Of a stretch of 64,000 nt of DNA, positions 1 to 11,259 are shown in pieces. Below the pieces are notes generated by a model. That model was given only the letters and a program-made list of their open reading frames with translations, had not been told where the DNA came from and did not search any database. Numbering within the stretch: position 1 is the first letter of the stretch; each line of letters begins with the position of its first letter. The stretch comes from Diaporthe sp. PMI_573 (Eukaryota; Ascomycota; Sordariomycetes; Diaporthales; Diaporthaceae): NCBI GenBank assembly GCA_021399435.1, contig JAJTUP010000015.1, forward strand, positions 248,001-312,000, read 5' to 3'. The translations under genes and the position numbers were made by a program.

Positions 1-1308
1 TTCCACGTGATGATGCGAGGCTACGTACACAGTACCGAAGTCCACCACAAACGATACCGGGATTGCAGTCATTCACATTCACATTCACATTCACATGCAC
101 ATGCACATGCACATGCACACAGGTCCCCGGTGTTGCTTGCTGCATCTACTCACACTCTGCTATTCGCCATGGTCGCACTGCTCACACAACGCAACTGAAT
201 GGCCGGATGTTGGCGGCGACCTTGCAGATCTGTCACGGCAATCCTGCCCTTGAATACCCACGCAGCCACACGAACAGAATGAATCAATACCTCATGTAAC
301 TCACGGATTGTTTGCCGCGTCGCCGATGGGCCCCGCGTGTCTCACTCACCACCACACGCTGGGGCTCCTCTTGACAACTGGACACCTGACAGCTATTGCC
401 ACTCCACGTGGGGGCCGGCCTGCCTCGGGCTTTGTGGACGGTTCACGTGAATGGGTTGGCTGTAATGCGACTCTGGCGAGCCAGCACTGGAATAAGTAGA
501 GTCCCAACGTCTCGATAGTGGGCGGCCAGGATCAGCTGAGTCTCCTCCGGCCAGGCCAGTTCTTGGCCATGGTTTATCGTGATGAACTAGAGCCGCCTTG
601 GAAGTGGCTGGGGCTGGACGTGAGTAAGGTGCCAACCTTTCTGCTGCATCCATGCCGTGACCGTTCTGGACGTTTCCTGCGATGTTCACTAAGTCTGTGA
701 TATGTGCTGGACAAGTCATCTCTTGCATCATATAAACAGCAATCCTCGGGCATGAAACATGGGCATCTTGCACCTCACTCTCCATGGTCCTGTCTCACTT
801 CACTTGACCCAGTTCCGATAGCGTGTTATGCGGTTTGTGCAGGCTTCGTCAGGGCCTTGCGGCACCATCAAAGGGTAAGCGTCTGGGCCTAAGGCGTTTG
901 GTGACTGATATGGCCATGTTTCTTTATCAAGCGCCTGGGGTTCTCATCGACCGCCTAGGCCGTCAGTGGAGATGCGGGGCACTCCAGGGTGGCCATGCCT
1001 GCTTTGGGGCCTGTCAGGAGAGCCGGATTTGCAGAGGGCTGTAGCATCCGGCCCGCTGGGCTTTTGGAGCTCGCTTATTAGACAAAGGTGCGAAGCTGCA
1101 CGTTGATAGCATCCAACCAGAGATCCCGTCTGCATCGTCGTCCGAATTTCCTCCAAACCCGCCAAAAGCCTCCATTTCCCTTCGCAGCACTCGCACCTGA
1201 ACTCTGCACCGTCACTTCTCACCCGGCAGCAGCAAGCCCACAAGAACCCTCTCATACCTGCCACTACCTAGGCCGCCCTCCCTGTTCATGTAGTAGCAAT
1301 AATACCAA
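1..1308. other. Intergenic, no supportable gene
   Basis: I see no coding region here. Open frames up to about 130 codons occur on both strands but lack recognisable domains, splice logic or a conserved-looking composition. The right end (about 1200-1308) is pyrimidine- and CA-rich, as expected for the leader of the gene starting at 1309. A hexanucleotide repeat lies at 71-118. Confidence 0.55.
71..118. repeat. Hexanucleotide microsatellite, two blocks
   Basis: Four perfect copies of ATTCAC (71-94) are followed directly by four perfect copies of ATGCAC (95-118). The two blocks differ by one base, so a T-to-G change seems to have been spread by slippage. The array is open in several frames and produces chance His/Ser-rich ORFs. 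Confidence 0.95.
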
Positions 1309-2278
1309 ATGTCTGCTCCCCGGCTCTCGAGGACCGCCTCAGCCCATTCCAAAAATGTCGTGACAAGGGCCGCCGCCCGCCGGTCAAGGTCCTTCCTCGC
1401 AGGCTTCCTGCCCGCTGCCGCCCAGGCAACATCAGTATCAGCTCCAGCACCGTCACCCAGCACCTCAAAAACCTCAAAATCCCTTACCACCCTCCAAGAA
1501 GCCAACACTCGGAACCTGCCAGAAGTGTGGTTCAGCCCGACCTTCCCCTATGCAAACACCACGCCACCTCTGGGCCAGGGACCCAACAAACCACCAGATG
1601 ATCGCAAAGCGAAGTTGGGCAAAAGTGAGCGCAGAACCCCCCCCCCCCCAAGCCCCATGCGACAGGAAGCTGCGGACCTGCAGTGCTGACCCAAGCTTCC
1701 CAGCTCTGCGCATCCTCCAAGAACGTCTCCCGACCCTGCTCCAGTCCCCCCTCCCACAAGAGATCCTCGCGCCCAACATCTCGCTGCACCTCTTCCCCTC
1801 GACCCACCCACACCTCCCCACCGTGTCCGGCCGCATGGCCTACATTGCCGCCTTGTGGACCGCACCCGTGGCATGGAACCGCCTCCCCATCATCGGCGAC
1901 GTCGAGCTCGAGATAATGTCAGAGCGCATGGTCAAGCAGCCCGGGACAAGGCAGGGCGCCGTCAGCGAGAAGCTGGTGGTGAGGTGGAGGACGACGGGCA
2001 AGGGGATCGGGTGGAGGCTGCCCTTCCGGGACATGCTACGGCTGGGCGGCGAGCAGGCCGTCAAGGAGTTCTGGGGCCTGTTCATCTTCGAGTTCGACAG
2101 CGAGGGCAGGGTGCTAAGTCATACAATCGAGCACGTCCAGTCCGGAGGTGACTGGGACCGGGGCATCGGGGCGAAATTTGTCGGTCTGACCGACTGGCTC
2201 CTTGGGGGCATGAGAGGGAGAGAGGGGTGTCCCGCCTTTGAGATACATCAGGAGCAGCGTGCGCAACGGCGCAGATGA
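1309..2278 (+). CDS. Probable mitochondrial NTF2-like (DUF2358-like) protein
   Basis: Two exons, 1309-1624 and 1704-2278, give a protein of 296 residues. The intron (79 bp) has donor GTGAGC, branch TGCTGAC at about 1684 and acceptor CAG; splicing joins ..KLGK and TLRILQERL.. in frame and removes a run of about 12 C that would otherwise shift the frame. The N-terminus (residues 1-40) is rich in Arg, Ser and Ala with no acidic residues, as in a mitochondrial presequence. The C-terminal half contains a compact alpha/beta pattern with LWTAPVAWNRLP, VEL..MSERMV, KLVVRWRTTGKG and GLFIFEFDSEGRVLSHTIEH, which resembles the DUF2358/NTF2-like fold of fungal and plant organelle proteins. That family assignment is from memory of the motif pattern. 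No catalytic function is known to me. The ATG at 1309 was chosen because it provides the presequence and an A at -3. Confidence 0.72.
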
Positions 2279-2574
2279 CAGAAGCGATGCTTGGGAAGCC
2301 GGCGTCAGGGGTGCCGCCCCTGAGAGCTCTCTGTGTGTATGATTGATGCTCCTTCCCCACGCCACTCATACCCTTTGACATTGTACAAACCTTGTGAAGA
2401 AATAAGACTAAACTTGATATCCCTACGCCCTCGCACCCCTCAGTGTCCATTACGCTCCGCGGAAGGTGTGAAAGAACAAAAAGACAAGTAAACGCACGCC
2501 ATGAGGTGCTCCCACCCATGCCCAGATAGCAACGCGAAACCCAGGTCAACGACTCGATGCAACGCCGAACACGT

Positions 2575-3414
2575 TTAGATGTGCTCGGCAACAAAATCGG
2601 CAAGGCTGTCCTCCCTCACCATCAGGATCTGCTTATCCTTCATCCTGCTGGTAACAATACTGGTGCCGTTGATCCACGCCCACCAGATCTTCTGCACGAC
2701 GTTGTCGGTAGAACTCGGCAGGCACCCAATCATGGTGTGCCTCCGCAGGTCCTCGTCGGTGCTGGTGATCAGCAGCCGCCGGGCCCCTGTGAAGGAGTCA
2801 AGCACATGGAACAGGCAGCCGAAGATCTGCTCGCTCTCAACCTCGCCGAAGCGCAACTCCTCGAAGGCACAGGCGACGTGCCTGACGCGGCGGGCATCGG
2901 CGCGGTCGAGGAAGTAGACCATGGGGGCATTGATGTTGCTGGTGTCGTAGGGCTCCAGTTCGCCCAGCAGCAGCAGCGTGTCGCACGAGAAGTCGAACCA
3001 CACCCGCGCCGGGGCCGACCGCGGGCGCGCCAGCATGGCCGGCACGCGCCACGCGAACGCCCGCTCGTAGCGCCGGAGGGCGACGGCACGCGCCTCATGG
3101 CACACGCGCAATAATACGGGCGTGGAGGGCAGCCTGGGCCGCCGCGCCAGCTGTGCCCGCTTGTCGGCGCCGTTTTCCTCATCCAGGCACGCCGCAATAA
3201 CAACGCGCGGCTGCGGGGTTTGCTCCCAGATCTTGAGCCGCAGCTCGACGGGCAGGTCGCCGAAGCATGTGAATGTGGCTGAGGAGGCGGCCGGGGCAGC
3301 AGGCCCCGGGGGCTGGTGGTCGTAATGGCCGTCGCTGCAGACCTGGAACTCGAGCCAGAATGACTTTTCTGGTTCCTGCTCTCTGGCTCTGCAGCCGCGC
3401 AGTGACACTGACAT
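2575..3414 (-). CDS. 2EXR domain-containing protein
   Basis: Single exon, 279 residues, starting at the ATG complementary to 3412-3414. After a short variable N-terminus (Pro/Ala-rich, residues about 30-45), residues 47-75 carry the motif FTCFGDLPVELRLKIWEQ...PRVV, the hallmark of the fungal 2EXR family (an F-x(2)-LP-x-E-L/I-R-x(2)-I/L-W core followed by PR-x-V). About 50 residues later comes PVLLRVCHEARAVALRRYERAF, the second conserved block (LL-x-VC-x-EAR), and FDFSCDTLLL follows where the family usually has 'vyfnpe-x-D-x-l'. Length and domain order fit. The family has many paralogues in filamentous ascomycetes and no established biochemical function. The gene converges on the upstream plus-strand gene, with fewer than 300 bp between the stop codons. 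Confidence 0.88.
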   Translation of the reverse strand: MSVSLRGCRAREQEPEKSFWLEFQVCSDGHYDHQPPGPAAPAASSATFTCFGDLPVELRLKIWEQTPQPRVVIAACLDEENGADKRAQLARRPRLPSTPVLLRVCHEARAVALRRYERAFAWRVPAMLARPRSAPARVWFDFSCDTLLLLGELEPYDTSNINAPMVYFLDRADARRVRHVACAFEELRFGEVESEQIFGCLFHVLDSFTGARRLLITSTDEDLRRHTMIGCLPSSTDNVVQKIWWAWINGTSIVTSRMKDKQILMVREDSLADFVAEHI

Positions 3415-4966
3415 ACTAGAACAAGAACGAGCGGTTTGGTGAGCGAGAAGATGGCGGGAGGAATAACGACCGTGTTTGGGAGTGGAACGAGCGATGTACA
3501 GGAACTGTGGCTGACATTGGGGATTAGGGATCCGGGGGTGGCGTTATACGCAGGACCAACCTTGGGAAAAGAGAGCGAGACGTCACGCATTCGGGAGCCC
3601 GGGCGCGATGCAACCATGCAGATCTCGCCCCCCCCCCTTCCCCCCCACTTAAACTGCCTATCAAGGCTTGCCCGGCCTGCCCCGGCTACGCTACATGAAC
3701 TGGGCATGGGCAAGTAGTGCGGGCTAGGTCGATAATCATTGAATGTGCTGAGGTTATCCAGAGGATAATACTCGCGGCTTCTCTGAGCAAAACTACCTAC
3801 TAAGGTATAGTTCTTACCATTTGAGAGCCTACCTTTGCCTAGCAGACCTTTGTCTCTGCTAGACAAGTCCCCTCAACTCTCCCATTCCTAGGGTACAGTA
3901 CCTAAGTAGGGCGACTTTTGGGGCACTCCGAGTACCGGCCTTACGAACAGCTCAGGCGGATCCATTTCCACGAGCTACAGCAGAGCACCATATTATTGAT
4001 TGACACCCACCTTATACTTGCCGTCGCGCTGAAACACCTGGATCGACATTGCTCTGGCCGTCAACCTGCTTCACAACACGATCGGCGCTCCGATACCCCA
4101 GCTTGTCGTTTTAGTAAAATGGCACCCCGATCCACAGCGCCACCAACTGACACGCATTTGTTCAATTTGAGATGGCTGGACTTTTCTGCGCTTCGTCGGT
4201 AAAGTGCAGTGTTTGTCGCCCCCGTCAAACGTGTACAATCTCGGGATGTAAGCGTCATCGATGTCCGTTCTAAGTAGAGCAAATGCGACAACGGTAGCCC
4301 AGAGTTGAAAGAAATTTGGCGTCCGAGAGACGGCAGATGTTGTGCAATGTACTCAGTATCTCGACATCCGGGCCTCGCATTCCCAATTGTACCATTTTGA
4401 CAGATACTCATAACACTAAGACTATTTACATATGGGTGATCGTTAAACAGACAATTTTGCAAGAGTCTGACAGATTGTGAATAAGCCCAGTCGTCCATTA
4501 CGTGCAGCACTTGAGACTACCGACCCGTCCTGTGCCGCTGCTCCATCACTAGATCGTAGGCTGGCTGATATCGTGTGTCCCGGCATATGGTTCCCGGTTC
4601 GAGCTCAGATGCCCTGTCTAGGGAGGGCTCTCCGAACTCGGATCCAGCTATTAGGCCGGTCACCTCATTCGACGTGTTCTTTCCACCGGTTGCACACCCG
4701 TTTCTGTCCGTTCGATCGATTCGGCGCACTGTAAACCCTGACCGCAAGTTCTTCTCGCGACCGTCCTAATTGCTGCCTGGAGCTTGGTCAGCGGCCGATA
4801 CCGAGCTCGAGTACAGGTGAGACATTCTATCACAACGACCATCCGGCAGCAGAGAACCTAGATGTGCAGTTGTAGATGAATTGGAAGAGAACAAGTACCC
4901 AGCTGGCGATAGCGAGTACCTGCCCGAACTTCAAGCTCTCAAAGTATTCAAAGTCAGCATCGGTCC

Positions 4967-5007
4967 GGGCTGGGGCTGGGGCTGGGGCTGGGGCTGGGGC
5001 TGAGGCT
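4967..5007. repeat. (GGGGCT)n microsatellite
   Basis: About six near-perfect copies of GGGGCT, the last one altered to GAGGCT, stand alone in an AT-richer stretch with no gene. Confidence 0.9.
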
Positions 5008-6780
5008 CATTGCAATTAGTTATTCGCCTGTTTTAGGTGACCAACTGTTTCGTCGATCTTGTACCTCACCAAGGTGAAAAATCACGGTATTCCCACATGG
5101 CCAGCAGGTTGAACCATGCGATGCGAGGGGCTGGATAGAATGGCAGCAGGTCATCCACGGCTTGTAGAGAATTCCGGGTATGCGGAAATCAGTGGGAACG
5201 AATACTGTCAGTATGAGCCATAGCATTGAACGCGATTCAACTAGCAAGATTTGTGAACAAAAGTCAATTATCCCAGAGGAGACAGTCAGCGGCCAGTCTA
5301 TTTTAGGAAACCTATAATCTATTAGACTTGGACAAGACCTACTCCTATCCCTGTGGTGAATAGAACCTTATTAGTCACAATTCCGATAAAGAGACAAGCA
5401 GACCTAAGCTTCCACAAGCATCTAGAAGCATTTATATCAACATTAACACCACTCTATAAACCCAGGCCTGATTCTCTTTCTTTCCAAGCAAGTGGTGGCT
5501 CTCACACCTCTGTATTGCGTATAGGATCATGGTGAGGGATATAGGAAAGCGGCAGTAATTACTGTATATCATATAAGGCACTATCTATCGCAACCTCTGT
5601 ATTCGTACCTCAGCGGCGACACCCTGTGCCGTTCATTTGTCTGCCATTGAGAGGGTAGCAACGAGCGTGGGGATGCTGAAGAGCATCGATGCACCTGAAA
5701 AGGTACCAAGACATACTGGTGTGAGATTCGTGTTGCGGGTTTCTGGTTGGTGCCGGAGAGGAGGCTGGATTGGCAAGTCCTGCTGTGTCATGACGTATTG
5801 TTGCATGTGCCATAGCAGAAAGAAAGGCTAATAGGGAAATAGCTATATGGACAGCTTCCACACAATAAAACATGAACACCTATGATGTATCAGGATAACA
5901 AGCTTTGCTTGGGTGTCTGCTACGTTGCTACGATGTCTATTTTAGAAAACGATCTGGGCAATGCTCACAATGTAACCTCCTATAGAATCACCTGCTGTAG
6001 GATAACTGTCTATAGGGTAACATCCTGTGGGTAAGTGGTGAGAAGGAGAGTAAGCCATCGCCTATTCTTTGATGAACACGTCGTTGGCGAACTCGGCGCT
6101 GTTCTCCCCATTGCGCTAACACGCCAACACCAAGTGTCAGAAGGATTCTTGGCACCTGCAGGAAGCAACGAATCGAAGATGGCATTATCTGCATGGGTAA
6201 AATTGTTCGGCACCGTCCTGTTGTGCGGACGGCTTGTGCTCGAAGTATGGGATCATGATTGAGGAATCACCATGCAGATAGTGGGTTTTGTTCCACATAA
6301 TTCAATGTTCCGGTCCCTAAAGTTTGAGCACCATCTTCCGTATGCCTCACGATCTTTTTGCGAAGTTCATGTCTTCCCACAATTAAGAAGTGAACTGTGA
6401 CGGGCTTATCTTGTTTTTTTTATTATAAAAGTTTTGAAGGCAGGGCGGCGCATAGACTCGTTTCAATGACCACACTCGATTTCTCGAGAAGAAGACGTGA
6501 GTTGCAATGAAAGAGTTGGTGTGGACGGCTGTGGTCCGGACGTGTGTTCCGAACAGCCGGGGCCGGGAGTGGGGCCGAGTGCGCGGAGAAGGCGGGGAAA
6601 TCACGGAGGTTGTGTCGAGAGTGCGCCGGGGCGGTCAAGGGTCATTTCTAGGGGTTGGGCAACTCTTGGATCGATGCTGGCTGCGGTAGGTGGTCAAAAA
6701 TGTGCTTGGCCTCGTCATTCTTCACCCCTTGGCAGGTCCCCAGCGTGGAGGTGAAGAGAGTCGCAAATTGTTCCTTGTAA

Positions 6781-6815
6781 GGGCGACGGGCGACGGGCGA
6801 CGGGCGACGGGCGAC
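6781..6815. repeat. Heptanucleotide repeat GGGCGAC x5
   Basis: Five perfect 7-bp copies. Because 7 is not a multiple of 3, all frames stay open across the array and yield chance Arg/Pro-rich ORFs on the minus strand and Gly/Arg/Asp-rich ones on the plus strand. Confidence 0.93.
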
Positions 6816-8048
6816 GGGGCATGCAGAGAAGCACAAAACGTGGGGGTCGGGGGGGGGGGGGTCGGGGTCGAGACAGAGTTTCCGTTCGGCCGGTGGGCCG
6901 TCGTCGCTTATTGAGGACCCTTGAGCTAATTATTCGCCGACGTACAGTACCATCTGTCACTGTCACATGCTGGATCTCAGCAGCAGCGTTGGTGCAGTCT
7001 TGACTTGGTCATGTGCGAACCCGGCGAGGATTGGGCCAGCCATAGTCTCCGAGTCTGCAACCCCAGGCATCTCGTGCCTTTGCGCCGGGTCACCAACCAC
7101 AGCACTTCCCCTGGTCCGAGGATTCCCACCGCAACACGGCACCACTGCACCAGTGCGTCAGGCCCAAGCCGCCAAACGGCAGCGCCCCGTGGGGTAGACA
7201 GACTGCTGGGTACCTAGGTACGTTGCTCCTGCTGTCCCAGTCCTGGACTTTGTGACAGCTGCCCCATCGGCGTAGTACCCAGCTGCCCAGCTGCCCAGCT
7301 GCTGCTGACACGCGTGTTCCTCTCAAGCCACCCTCTCAAGCCTTGTTATTTCCCGGCTCACCCTGTCTCGTCATAGGATCTCGTCCAGAACAAATAAAGT
7401 TCTAACCCTCACGTACGCACGCACGCACGCGGAGCAGAAGCCTTGCTGGACCTCGACCTCTTGGCAGTCTGTCCTAATAACAGCCTCCCAAGCCGCTTGC
7501 TGAACAAGACCCGGCCGCGCCAAAAGGTATGTATGAATGACCCTTCTTACTCCCTCTATCCCGGGCTGTCGGCAAATTCCCGTGCATATTGAATTCACTC
7601 GGCCCTGCGGAACCGTTTCATGCCTCATCTGCGGCCCCGCGGGTCGAGATATACCACCCTACCCACCCGCGTGCTTCCTCGCTACTTGGCTGCCCACCTG
7701 ATCACAAGCCAAGTCCGTGTACCTGCTTTGCTGCTCCATCCCACATGTCAACGCACATCGGACACCTCTTCTCGCTCGCCCATCCCGCCTTCCCACCTTT
7801 CCCTCCTCCGGGCCTGCTGTTGCTGTGGTGAGCCGCCAGCTTATATGGACCACGCCCCCTCCATGACACAGGCCGTAGCCTTTGCCTGTCCACCCCCTGA
7901 ACCCTCAGTGCTGTCACATCTCGAGTGGGAATGCCGGCTTACTACCTTCACGACTGCCATTACTTCTTCCGCACGGCCCTGAGAGGCCTGAACATCGGCA
8001 CCTCTGTCTCTCCACTCTACCTCTGAGGGCGCTCTCAGGCTGACCAAG

Positions 8049-10763
8049 ATGCCTACCCAAGTCCGCATTTTCACCCTGCCCAAGTCTATAGGAGAGACCC
8101 TCTCCCCGTCTGTCCCTCACACCCCGCCTCCTCGCTCGGTACCTATAAACGGATACGTACCCAACGGGATCCCTCAACCCAAGCAGGCCCCCACTAGTAT
8201 GGGTGCGAATGAGAACAGGTCCTATCCGGGCGTCACTTTTGCCCAACAGGATAAGCTGCCAAAGTTGCCGATCCCTGAGCTGGCCGGCACCTGCGACAAG
8301 TACTTGGCCGCCCTCAAGCCCCTGCAGTCACCTCGCGAACAGTCGGACACGAAGCAGGCCGTACAGGAATTCCTGAACAATGAGGGGCCTGAGCTGCAGG
8401 AGAAGCTCAGGAGGTATGCCGAAGGCCGGACGAGCTACATCGAGCAGTTCTGTAAGACGTGGCCCTGGTCCCTGGTCCCTGGGAAGCGACGGCCCCACTG
8501 ACAACCGCAGGGTATGACTCCTACCTGAACTATGACAACCCGGTCGTGCTCAACCTGAATCCCTTCTTCTTGCTGGAAGATGACCCGACCCCGGCACGGA
8601 ACAACCAGGTCACTCGCGCGGCCTCGCTGGTGGTGTCAGCCCTCGAGTTCGTGCGGGCTGTCCGCAAGGAGGAGCTGCCCCCCGACACCATCAAGGGGTC
8701 CGCCATGGACATGTATCAGTACTCGAGGCTCTTCGGCACAGCCAGGGTCCCCACCGAGGCTGGCTGCCAGATCGAACAGGACCCCGAGTCCAAGCACCTA
8801 GTCGTCATGTGTCATGGGCAGTTCTACTGGTTTGATGTCCTGGATGACAACTCGGACCTCATCATGACGGAGAAGGATGTGTCGATCAATTTACAGACAA
8901 TCATCGACGATGCCGCCCAGATGCCGATCCAGGATGCCGCAAAGGGCGCCCTGGGTGTGCTCAGCACGGAGAACAGGAAGGTGTGGTCCGGGCTTCGGGA
9001 CGTCCTGACCAGGGAAGAAGGGTCCAACAATGCCGACTGTCTCGGCATAGTCGACTCTGCCCTGTTTATCGTGTGCCTCGACTACACAGAGCCCGCCACG
9101 GCCTCGGCCCTTTGCCAGAACATGCTCTGCGGGACGAGTGAGATCGAGAAGGGCGTGCAGATCGGCACATGCACCAACCGCTGGTACGACAAGCTTCAAA
9201 TTATTGTCTGCAAAAACGGCAGCGCAGGCATCAACTTCGAGCACACTGGCGTCGACGGCCACACGGTCCTCAGGTTTGCCAGTGACGTGTACACCGATAC
9301 AATCCTGCGGTTTGCCAGAACGATCAACGGGCAAGCGCCCACCCTGTGGGCATCGACAAGCCCCGATCCTTCCAAGCGTGACCCTGACAGTTTCGGCGAC
9401 GTGAACACGACGCCACACAAGCTGGAGTGGGACATGATACCCGAGCTCAAGATCGCCGTGCGCTTTGCCGAGACCCGGCTCGCCGACCTCATCGAGCAGA
9501 ACGAGTTCCAGTGTCTTGACTTCCAAGGGTTCGGCAAGAACTTCATGACGTCAATGGGGTTCTCGCCCGATGCCTTCATCCAGATGGCCTTCCAGGCCGC
9601 TTACTACGGCCTGTACGGCCGCATCGAGTGCACCTACGAGCCAGCCATGACCAAGATGTTCTTGCACGGCCGAACGGAAGCAGTGCGGACTGTCTCGGAT
9701 GAGTCTGTCAACTTCGTACAGACGTTCTGGGCGGACAACCCGGCGGAGCAGAAGGTAGAGGCGCTCAAGAAGGCTTGCCAGGTCCATGTGAACACCACCA
9801 AGGAGTGCGCCAAGGGCCAGGGCTGCGACAGGCATCTGTACGCGCTCTTCAGCCTCTGGCAGCGCCTCATGGACGAGGCGGCAGCCAGCGGGAGCACGGG
9901 CAGCAGCGGGTACACCTCGCCCGTCGACGGCGCAAGCAGCCCCGAACCCGGGGTCGCCAGCCCCACCGCGGAGTCTGGCGTGTCGGGCGACAGCGAGCAC
10001 ACGACGCAGAACATGGTGACACGGGCGCGGGGCGACAGCACCAACTCGCGCGCGGCCTCGCAGCAGCAGCTGCCCCTCATCTTCGCCGACTCGGGCTGGG
10101 ACAAGCTCAACAACACCATCCTGTCGACGTCCAACTGCGGCAACCCCTCTCTGAGGCAGTTCGGATTCGGCCCCGTCAGTGGTGACGGCTTCGGCATCGG
10201 TTACATCATCAAGGACGACGGCATCGCCATCTGCGTCAGCAGCAAGCACCGGCAGACCAAGCGCTTTATCGACACGCTCGAGAGCTACCTTCTCGAGATC
10301 CGCCGCATCCTTCGCATCACCAGTCGCCACCCTTCGGCGCCCAAGCAGACCCGCGCCCGGGAGATCGATCGCTCCGCCCATCACCACCGCAAGCCCACCT
10401 TCAACAGGCTCAAGAGCAGAGGCCGCCTCATCACCGGCCCAACCGCCGAGACTATCCGCAGCCAGAAGCTGGGCAGCGCCGCCGGCACGCAGAGCCCCAC
10501 CGACGAGAGCGTCACGCTCAGCGAGGACGACGAGCTGGGCGGATGTAAGTACCCACCACCATGCGCGATGGCTTGTCTGTGGTTGCTCAGGATACTGACG
10601 TCGTTCGTATACACCAGATGGCTTCTTTGATGCCGGCATGCTCCTGCAGGCTCTCAAGGCGCGTGGCGAAGCCGACGGCGGCGAAACCAAGGCTTCCGAG
10701 CGGGCTGCTGTGCAGGCGAGGAGACGGGATGTGGGCAAGAGGTTGCGCTTGATTGATTACTGA
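8049..10763 (+). CDS. facC: Carnitine O-acetyltransferase, cytosolic YAT2/FacC type
   Basis: Three exons: 8049-8451, 8511-10544, 10618-10763 (introns of 59 and 73 bp, each with a CTGAC branch site), giving 860 residues. The enzyme moves acetyl groups between CoA and carnitine, so that acetyl units can cross organelle membranes during growth on acetate or fatty acids. The choline/carnitine acyltransferase fold is seen in LPKLPIPELAGTCDKYL (about residues 75-91), YWFDV, and the catalytic block FEHTGVDGHTVLRF with active-site His379 (codon 9242-9244). Splicing into exon 2 restores Trp135 (SYIEQFW-YDSYL); splicing into exon 3 restores the late motif YGFFDAG. Length well above 640 residues, the disordered Ser/Gly/Pro insert (about 9890-10070) and the basic tail fit the long fungal FacC/YAT2 class rather than the peroxisomal/mitochondrial CAT2 class. 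I see no presequence and no C-terminal peroxisomal tripeptide (it ends IDY), which supports the cytosol. The gene symbol is by class, not by alignment. Confidence 0.9.
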
Positions 10764-10783
10764 TCCTCATACGCGCGCGCGCG

Positions 10784-10821
<38 letters not shown>

Positions 10822-11259
10822 GAGAGAGAGAGAGAGAGATTAGAGAGAGTATCAATGTCCGGCATCGAGCGAGTCATATTTTCAGGAATTAGTAAGCGTG
10901 AAAGCGGAGGTGAACACGACTGGGGAAGGCGGGGGAATATGGTGAGGTTGAATGTTCAGATATACCCACGTACTACATATTAACAACATATTTACATATG
11001 CATCTTTTACTCCTGAGGGCCCTTTTCTCTTTCTTTTTACCCTGCCCTCATGATTCGCGGCCAGCTGCCTTTGAATAGCATTGTAGACCTCAGGAACATG
11101 TTGGCGCAAGTAGTAGAAGCTGAGGAGTCCTCGGATCATGGCCACAAGTGCAAGAAGCAATGGCTCGAACCATGCACCGTATCAATCAAGTGACTTGCAG
11201 GTATCAGCTCCAGCCCTATGCCTGGCACATGCCATCCTCCGCGGTTATCTATCACGCTG
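10764..11259. other. Convergent intergenic region
   Basis: This lies between the stop codons of the carnitine acetyltransferase and the CorA-like gene. It holds a compound microsatellite and otherwise AT-rich sequence typical of 3' regions. No gene is visible. Confidence 0.6.
10770..10850. repeat. Compound dinucleotide microsatellite (GC)n(AC)n(AG)n
   Basis: A CG/GC tract of about 14 bp passes into about 16 AC units and then about 11 AG units, with a short AGAG echo after one interruption. It begins only a few bases after the stop codon at 10761-10763, so it is probably in the 3' UTR. Confidence 0.95.

Larger units (their letters stand above)
3415..8048. other. Gene-free 4.6 kb interval
   Basis: No supportable gene. 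About 3720-6500 is visibly AT-richer than the flanking genes and has only short ORFs without domains. From about 6500 the composition becomes GC-rich again, with homopolymers (C runs near 3618-3650, a G run near 6850) and small tandem repeats at 4967-5007 and 6781-6815. The last about 400 bp before 8049 are CT-rich, as expected for the leader of the carnitine acetyltransferase gene. A decayed transposon in 3.9-6.4 kb is possible, but I could not recognise any remnant. Confidence 0.5.

Noticed and set aside
2769..3866. 365-codon minus-strand ORF overlapping the 2EXR gene
   Set aside because: Ser/Pro/Arg-rich shadow frame; the 2EXR motif lies in the other frame.
3900..6500. Possible decayed transposon
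   Set aside because: No terminal repeats, transposase or reverse-transcriptase fragments could be recognised by eye; a repeat-library search would decide.
9551..10738. 395-codon antisense ORF over the carnitine acetyltransferase
   Set aside because: A mirror of the strong GC3 bias of the real gene on the opposite strand.
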